Origin: Gammaproteobacteria bacterium
Lineage (GTDB): Bacteria > Pseudomonadota > Gammaproteobacteria > Steroidobacterales > Rariloculaceae
DNA length: 48,200 nucleotides
Assembly: GCA_017577365.1 (NCBI GenBank)
Contig: PKRJ01000025.1
Coordinates: 1 to 48,200 of the forward strand
Direction: 5' to 3'
The notes under the pieces were generated by a model that worked only from the letters and a program-made list of their open reading frames with translations, made no database searches and was not told the DNA's origin. A program made the position numbers and the translations under genes. This document shows, in pieces, positions 8,271 through 17,329 of the stretch; positions within the stretch are counted from its first letter, which is position 1; each line of letters begins with the position of its first letter.

Positions 8271-9680
8271 ATGAGCAGCCACAGCAATCACAAGCCCAAG
8301 GCGGCCGACTTTCGGGAGCTCGTGCGGCTCGCCGCGCCGATCGTGCTGATTCAGATCGGCATGATGCTGATGGGCGTCGTCGACACGATGATGGTCGGGC
8401 GCGTCTCCGCGGTCGCGCTCGCCGCCGTCGCGCTCGCGAACTTGTACAGCTTCGGTCTCATGATCTTCGGCATGGGCGCGCTGATGGCGCTCGATCCGAT
8501 CGTCTCGCAGGCGCTCGGCGCACGCGACGAGATCGCCGTGAGCCGCGGCGTGCAGCGAGGCTTCCTGCTCGCGACGCTGCTGACGGTGCCGATCTCGCTC
8601 ACGCTGCTCACGGTCGAGCCGGCGCTCCGCCTCGCGGGCCAGCCCGAGGAGGTGATCCCGTACGCGGCCGGCTACGTCCAGCGCACGCTCGCGGGAGTGT
8701 GGCCGTTCTACGTATTCGTCGTCGTGCGGCAGACGCTGCAGGCGCACCGCCGCACCGCGCCGATCGTCGTGACGATCGTCGTCGCGAACCTCGTCAACGC
8801 CGCGCTGAACTACGCGATGATCTTCGGGAAGCTCGGCTTTCCCGCGATGGGCGTATTCGGCTCCGCGTGGGCGACGCTCATCAGCCGATGGCTCATGGCG
8901 GTGATGCTGCTCGCGCTCGGCTGGCCGCACCTCGGCGCCTATCTCCGCCGGCTCGCGCCGGGGCTTCTCGAGCCCGTCCCGATCCTGCGCATGCTGCGGC
9001 TCGGCGCCCCGATCGGCGCGCAGATGATGTTCGAGTTCGGCGCGTTCGCGCTCGTCGCGCTCTTGATGGGGCGCCTCGGCGTAGTGCAGGTCGCCGCGCA
9101 CCAGGTCGCGATCAATCTCGCGTCTCTGGCCTTCATGGTGCCGGTCGGCATCGGCTCGGCCGCGGCCGTGATCGTCGGCCACGCCGTCGGACGTCAGGAC
9201 CCGGACGGCGTGCGCCGCGCGACCGCCGCGGCGCTCTACGTCGGCGCGGCCTTCATGACCGCGACCGGGGCCCTTTTCATCGGCCTGCCCGAGCCGCTCG
9301 CGCGCCTCTACACCGACGAGCGCGACGTGCTCGCGCTCGCGGCGATACTGCTGCCGATCGCGGGCGTATTTCAGATCTTCGACGGGCTGCAGGTCGTCGC
9401 CGTCGGCTTGCTCCGGGGGCTGGGCGACACGCGCGTGCCGATGTTGCTCCACATGATCGCGTTCTGGGTCATCGCGATTCCGCTCAGCATCTTCTTCGCG
9501 TTCGCTCTCGAGCTCGGCGCGCCGGGGTTGTGGTGGGGACTCGTCGCCGGGCTCGCGGCGGTCGCCGTCCTGCTGGTGCTGAGGGTGAGGTCTCGCGAGC
9601 GGCGCGAGCTCGTCCGGATCGAGATCGACGAGCGCACGCCGTCCGAGCGCCGCGACGCGCTCGGGGCCGCCGTCGATTGA
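8271..9680 (+). CDS. MATE family multidrug/toxin efflux protein (NorM-like)
   Basis: A polytopic inner-membrane protein of 469 residues with about twelve hydrophobic helices in two homologous halves. The N-terminal helix pair (LVRLAAPIVLIQIGMMLMGVVDTMMVGR) and the second-half counterparts (QMMFEFGAFALVALLMG, AAHQVAINLASLAFMVPVGIG) are hallmarks of MATE Na+ or H+ antiporters of the NorM branch. The length is normal. An in-frame GTG lies one codon earlier (8268); ATG at 8271 is preferred. The 180-base gap before it shows no clear gene. It converges with the phosphatase gene on the other strand, whose stop is only 22 bases away. The substrate is not predictable; cationic drugs and dyes are usual for the family. 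Confidence 0.93.
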   Translation: MSSHSNHKPKAADFRELVRLAAPIVLIQIGMMLMGVVDTMMVGRVSAVALAAVALANLYSFGLMIFGMGALMALDPIVSQALGARDEIAVSRGVQRGFLLATLLTVPISLTLLTVEPALRLAGQPEEVIPYAAGYVQRTLAGVWPFYVFVVVRQTLQAHRRTAPIVVTIVVANLVNAALNYAMIFGKLGFPAMGVFGSAWATLISRWLMAVMLLALGWPHLGAYLRRLAPGLLEPVPILRMLRLGAPIGAQMMFEFGAFALVALLMGRLGVVQVAAHQVAINLASLAFMVPVGIGSAAAVIVGHAVGRQDPDGVRRATAAALYVGAAFMTATGALFIGLPEPLARLYTDERDVLALAAILLPIAGVFQIFDGLQVVAVGLLRGLGDTRVPMLLHMIAFWVIAIPLSIFFAFALELGAPGLWWGLVAGLAAVAVLLVLRVRSRERRELVRIEIDERTPSERRDALGAAVD

Positions 9681-9702
9681 TCGACGCGACGCCGGCTCGC
9701 GG

Positions 9703-11181
9703 CTACGGCCGCGGCGGCACCTGATCGAGCCGACTGTCCTCGTAGGGTGGGGTATTGTCGAAACGCCGCGGCGAGTCGAAGTCGGTCGGCAGCTCGACGA
9801 GCCGGTTCGGACCCTGGCGCGGCTTTTCGAGCCTGAACGCATCGTAGAGGCGCCCGGTCGCGGTGCGGGCCTCGTACGTCAGCGTATCCCCGTCGAGCGT
9901 GATGACCTGGAAGAACGGCGTATTCTCGGCCGACCTCTCGAGCACCGCGCCGTGCTCGGCGAACGCGGACCATCCGTTGTCCGACACGGGATACATCTTC
10001 GCGCCCGAGACCGACGTGACGAATACCGTGCCGGGATCGGATTTCTTCGCCACGGGCGCCCGCGGCGCCGCGCCGCGGCCGTAAGCATGATCGTGACCTT
10101 GCAGCACGATATCGACGCCGTGCCGCTCGAAGACCGGCAGGAACGCGGCGCGGCGCTCGTCGTTCGGCTCGGGATAGCGGCGCTCGAGCAGCTCGAACAT
10201 CGGATGATGCAGCGTGACGATCTTCCACTTCGCATCGGAAGCCCCGAGCACGCCGTCGAGCCAGCGCGCCTGCGTCTCGTAGTGGCGATCCGCCATCGAG
10301 TCGAGCACGGCGATCACCGCGTCGCCGTAACGGAGCGCATAGACGGTCTCGCGCAAGTCCTCCGGCAGCGACGGATCCTGCGGCAACGCGAACTGAGGGC
10401 GCCACAGCACCGAGAGCGCGGTCACGAGACCGCCGTCGGCCGTCCTCAAGCCGTCGAAATACTCGTGGTTGCCGACGACGGGCACCGCCGGGATCGTGCC
10501 GTGGATGAAGCCGACGGACCGGAACCACGCGGCCCATTCGTAGTCGCGGCTGCCGATATTCACGAGGTCGCCGGCGTGGACCGCGAAACGCGCGTCCGGC
10601 GCGGCCGCGAACGCCGCGCGCACGACGCGCGGCCAATGCGAGGCGAGGCCTTCTTGCGCGTCGCCGAAGTATAGGAACTTGAACGGCGTCCCGGGCCGCG
10701 GCGCGGTGCGCGTCTGAAACCACTCGCTCCAGTGGCCCTCGGCGCCCATCACGCGATACGCATAGAGCGTGTCGGGCTCGAGATCGCGGAACGTCACCGA
10801 GTGATAGGCCGGCGTAGCGAGGTGATCGTTCCAACGGAGCGCGTACTCGTTGCCGTCGACGCGCTTGCGCGTGAGATCCACGGTCTCGGTGCGCGCGGGC
10901 ACGGCACGCGCGCCGAGATCGAAGCGCGCATGATCGTCGGCGCGCACGATCTCCGCGCGCGTCTCACGCACGTCCGCGCTCGTGCGCCACGTGACCGAGA
11001 ACGACGTCGCGGGATCCTCCTCGACCGTGACGACGATCCGGTCCGGCCACGGCGATGCGGCCTGCCACGGCGGCGTCGACGGCATCGCGCCCTTCCCCGA
11101 CGGCTGCGCTGCGGCGCCGCCCGCGGCGAAGCCGACGATACACGACGAGACGAGAACCGGCAGATATCGGATCGAAAGCAT
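9703..11181 (-). CDS. Secreted purple-acid-phosphatase-like metallophosphoesterase
   Basis: A 492-residue protein with a Sec signal peptide (MLSIRYLPVLVSSCIVGFAAGGAAAQ). A fibronectin-III-like N-terminal domain spans about residues 45-160 (PDRIVVTVEEDPATSFSVTW, LEPDTLYAYRV) and is followed by a calcineurin-like phosphoesterase domain. The metal-binding motifs are visible: YFGDAQ, HAGDLVNIG, VVGNHEYF, TLHHPMFE and LQGHDHAYGRG. This domain order is that of purple acid phosphatases, which hydrolyse phosphomonoesters, here in the periplasm or outside the cell. It is divergent from the DNA glycosylase gene, with 159 bases between the starts, and convergent with the MATE gene. No Pho-box was recognised by eye. 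The family is sure; the natural substrate is not. Confidence 0.9.
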   Translation of the reverse strand: MLSIRYLPVLVSSCIVGFAAGGAAAQPSGKGAMPSTPPWQAASPWPDRIVVTVEEDPATSFSVTWRTSADVRETRAEIVRADDHARFDLGARAVPARTETVDLTRKRVDGNEYALRWNDHLATPAYHSVTFRDLEPDTLYAYRVMGAEGHWSEWFQTRTAPRPGTPFKFLYFGDAQEGLASHWPRVVRAAFAAAPDARFAVHAGDLVNIGSRDYEWAAWFRSVGFIHGTIPAVPVVGNHEYFDGLRTADGGLVTALSVLWRPQFALPQDPSLPEDLRETVYALRYGDAVIAVLDSMADRHYETQARWLDGVLGASDAKWKIVTLHHPMFELLERRYPEPNDERRAAFLPVFERHGVDIVLQGHDHAYGRGAAPRAPVAKKSDPGTVFVTSVSGAKMYPVSDNGWSAFAEHGAVLERSAENTPFFQVITLDGDTLTYEARTATGRLYDAFRLEKPRQGPNRLVELPTDFDSPRRFDNTPPYEDSRLDQVPPRP

Positions 11182-11340
11182 GTCGTCAGCTCCCCCGCTG
11201 GCTCTGCGGCGCGCCGCTCGGACGCGGATACTCCCGTGGCCGGAATTGTAGACAAATCGGATGCGGCGATGCTCGCGTCGAGCGAATTCGGAGCGTTCGG
11301 GTTGCCTATACTGGGCCGATCACACTCCGATCCGCGTCGA

Positions 11341-12594
11341 ATGATCGAGAAGCCCGAGATGCCCATGCGAAGCGCCGTCGTCGCGCCCTCTGACGAGGTC
11401 CGTTACGCGGCGCTCGCCGCCCGCGTCGCGTCGGAGCCGGCGTCTTTCCCGCACGTCCGCGCGCTCGCCCGCGGGGAAGGAACGAGTCCCGCCGCCGTCG
11501 CGGCGCTGCTCATTCGGCACGGGCACCTCGAGCCTCCCGCGTGGCTGCGCCGCCGGCGCTGCCGCGCGGCCGCCGGGCTGCTGATCGATACGCGCCTCTC
11601 GATTCCCGATATCGCCGCCGCGACGGGCTTCGCCGACGAAGCCGCCTTCCGCGAGCAGTTCCTCGCCGAGACTCGGATGCCGCCGGAGGATTACCGGCGG
11701 CTCGGCGCGTCCAACGCATTCCGCCTGCGGCTCCCGGGCCGCTATCGCGTGCAGGACGTGCTCGCGTATCACGGACGCGATCCCGCGAGCCCTTCCGAGC
11801 GAGTGCAGGAGCGGCGGCTGCTCAAGGCGATCACGTTCGGCGACCGGCCCGCGGTGCTCGAGATCGAGCTCGCCGGGCGCAACGCGCAGTGTCACGTGCA
11901 CGGCCGATCGCGGCCGAGCCCGGCGCGCATGCGCGAGGCACATGCGATCGCGGTCCGCCTGCTCGGCCTGACTGCGGACGTGCGGGCTTTCGAAGCCCGC
12001 GCGCGCCGGGACCCGATGCTCGCGCCGCTCGTCGCGCGGCGCCCCGGCTTGCACTTGCCGTTGACCGCGAGCGTCTTCGACGCGCTGTGCTGGGCGATCA
12101 TCGGCCAGCAGATCAATTTGGCGTTTGCCTGTGCATTACGGCGCGAGATCCTCGCGCTCGCAGGCTCACCGATCGGCGATCTCATCGCGCATCCGACCCC
12201 CGCGCGGCTCGCGGCGCTCGATGCCGCAACGCTCCGAAGGCGCCGCTTCTCGCGCTCGAAGGCCGAGTACTTGCTCGATACCGCGGCCGCCGTCGCCGCC
12301 GGCCGCTTCGACCCCGAGCGCTTGTCGGAGCGCTCGGCGGTCGAGGTCGAAGCGACGTTCACGAGTCTTCGCGGCATCGGCACGTGGACCGCACGATACG
12401 TGATGATGCGGGGCGTCGGATTCGCCGATGCCGCGCCGGTCGGCGACGTCGCGCTCGCGGCCGCGCTCGCGCGGTGTATCGGACGCTCGGAGCGCCCCGC
12501 CGCCGACGAGGTCGAGAGGCTGATGCAGCCGTTCTCGCCGTACCGCAGCCTCGCGACTTTTCACTTGTGGGCGAGCCTGCGCGACGAGACGTGA
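11341..12594 (+). CDS. AraC-type HTH fused to AlkA-like DNA-3-methyladenine glycosylase II
   Basis: 417 residues. Residues about 70-122 form an AraC-type helix-turn-helix (RLSIPDIAAATGFADEAAFREQF). An AlkA N-terminal domain follows (FRLRLPGRYRVQDVLAY), then an HhH-GPD glycosylase domain with LRGIGTWTARYV near 343-355 and the catalytic Asp at about 369 in APVGDVAL. It should excise alkylated bases from DNA. Related proteins often begin with an Ada-type methyl-accepting zinc domain; that domain and its cysteines are missing here, so this could be a glycosylase that kept only the DNA-binding part. The start is uncertain: ATGs at 11341, 11359 and 11365 are all in frame. A TATACT hexamer at 11307-11312 is a plausible -10 box. 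The frame is open far upstream, but that stretch lies antisense to the phosphatase gene. Confidence 0.88.
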   Translation: MIEKPEMPMRSAVVAPSDEVRYAALAARVASEPASFPHVRALARGEGTSPAAVAALLIRHGHLEPPAWLRRRRCRAAAGLLIDTRLSIPDIAAATGFADEAAFREQFLAETRMPPEDYRRLGASNAFRLRLPGRYRVQDVLAYHGRDPASPSERVQERRLLKAITFGDRPAVLEIELAGRNAQCHVHGRSRPSPARMREAHAIAVRLLGLTADVRAFEARARRDPMLAPLVARRPGLHLPLTASVFDALCWAIIGQQINLAFACALRREILALAGSPIGDLIAHPTPARLAALDAATLRRRRFSRSKAEYLLDTAAAVAAGRFDPERLSERSAVEVEATFTSLRGIGTWTARYVMMRGVGFADAAPVGDVALAAALARCIGRSERPAADEVERLMQPFSPYRSLATFHLWASLRDET

Positions 12595-12604
12595 TCGGCA
12601 CGCG

Positions 12605-12919
12605 TCACTCGAGCACGTCGTCGGCCCAAGTGAGCGCGGCCGAGACGTTCGGGAACCCGATCGTGCTCGTCAGCAGTACGAGCGCGTGCTCGATCTCCTC
12701 GCGCGTCGCGCCGGCGTCCTTCGCGCGCCGGCAATGGCTGTGCACCGCGCCCTCCGAGCGCATCGCGGCGGCGCCGGCAAGCTGAATCAGCTCCGCCGTC
12801 TTCACGTCGAGCGGCCCGGCCTGCTTCACGCATTCGCCGAGCCGTTCGAGCGCGTTCATGTATTCGGGGAAACGCTTCGCGAGCTGATTGAAATGTCGCG
12901 GCGGCTTGCTCGTCGTCAT
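12605..12919 (-). CDS. Carboxymuconolactone decarboxylase (CMD/AhpD-like) family protein
   Basis: A 104-residue single-domain CMD-family protein (LAKRFPEYMNALERLGECV, ELIQLAGAAAMRSEGAVHSHCRRAKDAGATREEIEHAL). The HSHCRRA helix is the conserved CMD signature. The redox CxxC pair of AhpD is reduced to one cysteine, so peroxidase activity of the AhpD type is doubtful. The start at 12919 has an AGGAGA ribosome site 7 bases upstream; the frame stays open another 53 codons but lacks conservation. It converges on the DNA glycosylase gene with 10 bases between stops, and is divergent from hrpB. The physiological role is unknown. Confidence 0.85.
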   Translation of the reverse strand: MTTSKPPRHFNQLAKRFPEYMNALERLGECVKQAGPLDVKTAELIQLAGAAAMRSEGAVHSHCRRAKDAGATREEIEHALVLLTSTIGFPNVSAALTWADDVLE

Positions 12920-13080
12920 TTCCGTCTCCTCGTCGCGCCGTGGGGTCGAAGCGGCGCATCGTTGCAACGAAGTCCCGGCCGTGGAGGGCGATCGTGACCC
13001 TATGCTGAGGGCCTTGCGCCCTTTCTGGAAGAGGCAGCGCCCACCGAGCATGCGCATTAGCTCGGCGCCGAGACGCACCT

Positions 13081-13086
13081 TATCAT
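13081..13086 (+). promoter_or_regulatory. Candidate -10 box directly upstream of hrpB
   Basis: TATCAT ends 9 bases before the ATG at 13096, with no Shine-Dalgarno in between, so hrpB may be transcribed from its start codon (leaderless). No good -35 match is seen 16-18 bases upstream, so this is weak. Confidence 0.28.
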
Positions 13087-13095
13087 CGGCGCCCT

Positions 13096-15654
13096 ATGTG
13101 CCGCGCCGATCTGCCCATCCGTTCCGCGCTGCCCGCGCTTCGCGCCGCGCTCGCCGAGAGCGGCGCGTCGGCCGTGTTGCATGCGCCGCCCGGCGCGGGC
13201 AAGAGCACGGTCGTGCCGCTCGAGCTGCTCGACGAGCCGTGGGCGAAAGGCCGGCGCATCCTGATGCTCGAGCCGAGGCGCCTCGCCGCCCGCGCGGTCG
13301 CGCGGCGGATGGCGGCGACGCTCGGCGAGACGGTCGGCGAGACGGTCGGCTACCGCATGCGTCTCGACACGCGCGTCTCGAAAGCGACGCGGATCGAGGT
13401 CGTGACCGAAGGCGTGCTGACGCGCATGCTGCAGCACGATCCCGCGCTCGAAGGCGTCGCGCTCGTGATCTTCGACGAGTTCCACGAGCGAAGCGTCGAC
13501 GCCGATCTCGGCCTCGCGTTGACGCTCGACGCGAGAGACGCGCTCGTGCCCGAGCTGCGCATCCTCGTGATGTCCGCGACGCTCGACGTCGAGGCGGTCG
13601 CGAACCTCCTCGGCAATGCCGCGATCGTCCGCACCGAGGGCCGCACGTTCCCTGTCGAGACGCGCTACGTCGGCCGCGGGCTGCCGCCGATGCCGGCCAC
13701 GTACTTGGACGACGACGCGGCCGCGGAGCCGACGACGGCGCGAATCGTGAAAAAAGCGCTGCAAGAGACGGACGGGGACGTGCTCGTCTTCCTGCCCGGC
13801 GTTCGCGAGATTCGCCGCGTGCACGCGCTGCTCGAGCCCATCGAAGCCGCCGACCCCGACGTGCGCATCGCGCCGCTCTATGGCGATCTCGACGCCGATG
13901 CCCAGGACCGCGCGATCGCCCCGAGCCCGCCGGGGACGCGCAAGATCGTGCTCGCGACGAATATCGCGGAGACGAGCCTGACGATCGAAGGCGTGCGCGT
14001 CGTCGTCGACTCGGGGCTCGTGCGCCGCGCGGTCTTCGATCCCGGCACCGGGATGAGCCGGCTCGAGACGCAGCGCGTTTCCCGCGCGTCCGCCGAGCAG
14101 CGCCAAGGACGCGCCGGACGCATCGCGCCCGGCGTCTGTTATCGCGCGTGGAGCGAGGCCGCGCACCGCAGCCTCGCGCCGTCGACGCCGCCCGAGATCG
14201 TCTCCGCGGATCTCGTGCCGCTCGCGCTCGAGCTCGCGAGCTGGGGAACGGCCGATCCCGCGACGCTTCGTTGGCTCGATCCGCCGCCGGCCGCGGCGTT
14301 CGCGAGCGCGCGCGAGCTGCTCCGGAAGCTCGGCGCGCTCGACCCGAGCGGCCGCATCACCGAGCACGGCCGCGAGATGGCGAGGCTGCCGGTGCACCCG
14401 AGGCTCGCGCACATGCTGCTCACCGCACGCAGGCTCGGCGCGGTCAGGACGGCGGCAAGGCTCGCCGCGTTGTTGTCCGAGCGCGATCTCTTGCGCGGAA
14501 AACGCGAGCGCGACGTCGACGTGCGCACGCGGCTCGCGCTCTTGTCCGGCGACGACGCGGGCGCCTACCCGGAGATCACGGCCCATCGGGGCGCGCTCCG
14601 GCGCGCGCAAAGAATGGCCGGCGAGCTCGAACGGCGAATCGGCGGCGCCGAGGCGAAGAGCGGCTCGGCCAACGACGATCTCGTTGGCGTGCTGCTCGCC
14701 TTCGCGTATCCCGACCGGATCGGCCGACGTCGGCCCGGCGATGACGCCCGCTACACGCTCGCGAACGGCCGCGGCGCGATATTGGCCGGCACGGAGGCGC
14801 TCGCGCGCGAGCCGCTGATCGTCGCCGTCGAGCTCGACGACCGCGATCGGGACGCGCGCATCCTGCTCGCCGCACCGTTCGATCGCGACGCGCTCGAGAC
14901 CCATTTCGCCGACGATCTCGAGGAAGCCGACCTGGTCGAATGGAGCCCGCGCGAGCAAGCCGTGATCGCGCGGCGGGTCCTCCGTTTGGGCGCGCTCGTG
15001 ATCGACGAGAAACCGTTGCCTCGAGTGCCGGACGACGAAGCGATCGCGGCGATGCTGCACGGCATCGCCGCGCTCGGGCTCGACGCGCTGCCGTGGAGCG
15101 ACGAAGCGCGCGACTTGCAGGCGAGGATCGAGTTCGTGCGCGGCCTCGGACTGCCCGAGACCGCCGACTGGCCGGCCTTCGACGACGCGTCGCTCGCAGC
15201 CCGGCTCGACTCGTGGCTCGCACCCTGGCTCGCGGGCGTCACGCGACGCGAGCATCTCGCCAAGCTTCCGCTCGTCGACGCGCTCGCCGCGCGCCTCGGG
15301 CCGGACAAGCGACGACGGCTGGATGAGCTCGCGCCCGCGCGGCTCGTCGTGCCGAGCGGCTCGAGCATCCGCATCGATTACCGCAGCGAGAACGCGCCGC
15401 TGGTCGCCGTGCGCCTGCAGGAGGTCTTCGGGCTCGAAGAGACCCCGCGGATCGCGGGCGGCCGCGTGCCGATCACGTTCGCGCTGCTCTCTCCGGCGCA
15501 CCGGCCCGTGCAGGTCACGCGCGATCTCGCGAGCTTCTGGCGGAACGCGTATCAGGACGTCCGCAAGGACCTACGCGGCCGCTACCCGAAGCACGACTGG
15601 CCGGAGAATCCGCTCGAAGCCGTGCCGTCGCGCGGCGTGCGCAAGCGCCGCTGA
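13096..15654 (+). CDS. hrpB: ATP-dependent DEAH-box helicase HrpB
   Basis: 852 residues, the usual HrpB length. Motifs in order: Walker A APPGAGKST at 30-38; VVTEGVLTRML; the DEAH box in the variant form DEFH (VIFDEFHERS near 124-133); MSATLD near 158; NIAETSLTIEG near 287; QRQGRAGRIAPG near 335. An HA2-type domain and the HrpB C-terminal domain follow, the latter ending in FWRNAYQDVRKDLRGRYPKHDWPENPLEA, a strong HrpB marker. HrpB is an RNA helicase of uncertain cellular role in proteobacteria. The ATG at 13096 gives the expected N-terminus. It converges with the SnoaL-like gene, with 20 bases between stops. Confidence 0.95.
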   Translation: MCRADLPIRSALPALRAALAESGASAVLHAPPGAGKSTVVPLELLDEPWAKGRRILMLEPRRLAARAVARRMAATLGETVGETVGYRMRLDTRVSKATRIEVVTEGVLTRMLQHDPALEGVALVIFDEFHERSVDADLGLALTLDARDALVPELRILVMSATLDVEAVANLLGNAAIVRTEGRTFPVETRYVGRGLPPMPATYLDDDAAAEPTTARIVKKALQETDGDVLVFLPGVREIRRVHALLEPIEAADPDVRIAPLYGDLDADAQDRAIAPSPPGTRKIVLATNIAETSLTIEGVRVVVDSGLVRRAVFDPGTGMSRLETQRVSRASAEQRQGRAGRIAPGVCYRAWSEAAHRSLAPSTPPEIVSADLVPLALELASWGTADPATLRWLDPPPAAAFASARELLRKLGALDPSGRITEHGREMARLPVHPRLAHMLLTARRLGAVRTAARLAALLSERDLLRGKRERDVDVRTRLALLSGDDAGAYPEITAHRGALRRAQRMAGELERRIGGAEAKSGSANDDLVGVLLAFAYPDRIGRRRPGDDARYTLANGRGAILAGTEALAREPLIVAVELDDRDRDARILLAAPFDRDALETHFADDLEEADLVEWSPREQAVIARRVLRLGALVIDEKPLPRVPDDEAIAAMLHGIAALGLDALPWSDEARDLQARIEFVRGLGLPETADWPAFDDASLAARLDSWLAPWLAGVTRREHLAKLPLVDALAARLGPDKRRRLDELAPARLVVPSGSSIRIDYRSENAPLVAVRLQEVFGLEETPRIAGGRVPITFALLSPAHRPVQVTRDLASFWRNAYQDVRKDLRGRYPKHDWPENPLEAVPSRGVRKRR

Positions 15655-15674
15655 CGGCACGGCCGTGAGGTTCG

Positions 15675-16148
15675 TCAGTCCTGCGGAGCAACGTTGCGCG
15701 AACGGATCAGCCACTGGCCGTTCACGCGCACGAGCTCGTCGACGCCGCGCCCCGCGGCCGCGACGCGCGGCGCGCTGCCCTGCCCCGCGGCACCGAACAC
15801 CGTCATCCAATACGAATGCATGCGCGCGGTGTTCTCGTCGATGAACTCGATGTGCGTGTTCGCGATCATGTGATACATTGGCGGCGAGTCCGCGGTGCGG
15901 TTCTGCGCGAGGTTGCGGATCATTTGCTTCAGCGCCTCGCGGCCCTTGGTCTGACCGAAGCTGCCATCCTCGGTGAAGACGGCGGCATAGGCTTCCGCGT
16001 CGAACGTGTCGAGCGCGCGCACGTAACGCCACATGAGCTCCTGAATGGCGGCGCGGTCCGCGGCGCGCGCGTCGTCGGCCAGCGCGGCCCCCGATACGAA
16101 GCCCGCGCCGAGCAAGGTCAGCACACAAGCGATAGCGATTCTTCTCAT
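15675..16148 (-). CDS. Secreted SnoaL/NTF2-like protein
   Basis: 157 residues: a Sec signal peptide (MRRIAIACVLTLLGAGFVSGAALA) and one SnoaL/NTF2-like alpha+beta barrel domain (AIQELMWRYVRALDTFDAEAYAAVFTEDGSF, MYHMIANTHIEF, VRVNGQWLIRSRNV). The fold serves as ketosteroid-isomerase-type enzymes, dehydratases or ligand-binding proteins; no catalytic identity can be assigned. A GGGAGA ribosome site precedes the ATG by 7 bases. It stands alone between hrpB (convergent) and corA (same strand, about 100 bases upstream). The predicted location is the periplasm. Confidence 0.85.
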   Translation of the reverse strand: MRRIAIACVLTLLGAGFVSGAALADDARAADRAAIQELMWRYVRALDTFDAEAYAAVFTEDGSFGQTKGREALKQMIRNLAQNRTADSPPMYHMIANTHIEFIDENTARMHSYWMTVFGAAGQGSAPRVAAAGRGVDELVRVNGQWLIRSRNVAPQD

Positions 16149-16252
16149 GAACGTCTCCCGCCTTCCTTTTCGTTCTTCGTTTCGTGCGCTCGGCCGTCCG
16201 GCCGGGCACGGCCACTATAGTCCCGATCGGCCGGATGCGGCCATACGGTCCA

Positions 16253-17317
16253 TCATAGCCATCCTTTCCGTTTGAAGTACCACAGCATGCCGCCGACGAC
16301 CGTGAGCATCACGGCCCACACGAACGGGTAGCCGTAATACCAGTGAAGCTCCGGCATCGCCCACGGGCTCGTCGGATGCTGGAAGTTCATGCCGTACAGC
16401 CCGACGATGAACGTCAACGGAATGAAGATCGTCGCGATCAGCGTCAGCACGCGCATGATGTCGTTCGTCCGCTGGCTGATGCTCGAGAGATAGACGTCCA
16501 GCAGGCTCGACGACATGTCGCGAAAGCTTTCCAGCAGATCCATGATCTGCACGCTGTGATCGTGACAGTCGCGAAGATACGGCTGGGTCCGCTCCTCGAT
16601 GAGCTCGGAGCCTTCGCGGATCAGCATGTGGATCGCGTCGCGCTGCGGCCACAGCCCGCGTCGCAGCAGCAGCAGATCGCGCCGCACGGCGTGGATCTCG
16701 GCGAGCGTCTCGGCATCGGGATTCTCGAGCAGGTCGTCCTCGATCGCTTCGATGCGCTCACTGATCTCGTCGATCAGCGGGAACGCGGCATCGACGACGA
16801 AATCGATGAGCGCGTAGAGCAAGTAATCCGCGCCGCGCGTGCGTAATCGATTCACCGACGCGCGCAGCCGCTTCCTGATCGGCTCGAACGGATCCTCCTC
16901 GAGCGGACAGAAGGACACGACGTAGCCCTCGCCCGCGAACAGACTGACCTGCGTGAGCTCGAGAACGCCGTCGCGGTAGCCGGGCAGGGCCAGGATCATG
17001 AAGACCTGATCCTCGTCGATCTCGACCTTCGGCCGTTGGCCGAGATTGATCACGTCCTCGAGCGCGAGCTCGTGGAGCCCGAAATGCGCGCCGAGCGCGC
17101 GGAGCGTGTCGGCGTCCGGTCGGCCGTTGACCTGGATCCACGTGCGCGAATCGCGCGCGAGATACGGCCTACACTCGGCGGCATCGTCGAGCATCCGCTC
17201 GACGACCTCGTGCGTCGTGTAATCGATGAGCCGTATCGACAGCGTGCCGCTCGGCTCGGCCGTGACGAGCGTTCCGGGTGCGGTGCCCGGCGGGTGATAG
17301 ACCTTGATCTGCGGCAT
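16253..17317 (-). CDS. corA: CorA family magnesium/cobalt transporter
   Basis: 354 residues. A large N-terminal cytoplasmic domain with the usual acidic and helical stretches (HELALEDVINLGQRPKVEIDED, RIEAIEDDLLENPD) precedes two C-terminal transmembrane helices. The selectivity signature YGMNF ends the first of these, and the chain closes with a short Lys/Arg-rich tail (FKRKGWL). This is the CorA fold, which forms a pentameric Mg2+ channel in the inner membrane. A CGGAG ribosome site lies 7-8 bases before the ATG. The upstream cyclase-family gene ends 12 bases before this start on the same strand, so the two may be co-transcribed, though no functional link is evident. Confidence 0.94.
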   Translation of the reverse strand: MPQIKVYHPPGTAPGTLVTAEPSGTLSIRLIDYTTHEVVERMLDDAAECRPYLARDSRTWIQVNGRPDADTLRALGAHFGLHELALEDVINLGQRPKVEIDEDQVFMILALPGYRDGVLELTQVSLFAGEGYVVSFCPLEEDPFEPIRKRLRASVNRLRTRGADYLLYALIDFVVDAAFPLIDEISERIEAIEDDLLENPDAETLAEIHAVRRDLLLLRRGLWPQRDAIHMLIREGSELIEERTQPYLRDCHDHSVQIMDLLESFRDMSSSLLDVYLSSISQRTNDIMRVLTLIATIFIPLTFIVGLYGMNFQHPTSPWAMPELHWYYGYPFVWAVMLTVVGGMLWYFKRKGWL

Positions 17318-17329
17318 CGTGAAACTCCG

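Noticed and set aside
10732..11340. Long upstream extension of the DNA glycosylase frame
   Set aside because: It lies antisense to the secreted phosphatase and shows no glycosylase-family sequence. Conservation starts near the ATGs at 11341-11365.
15655..15674. Possible hairpin between hrpB and the SnoaL-like gene
   Set aside because: The 6-bp CTGACG/CGTCAG arms enclose a loop of mixed sequence and there is no T-tract; too weak for a terminator.
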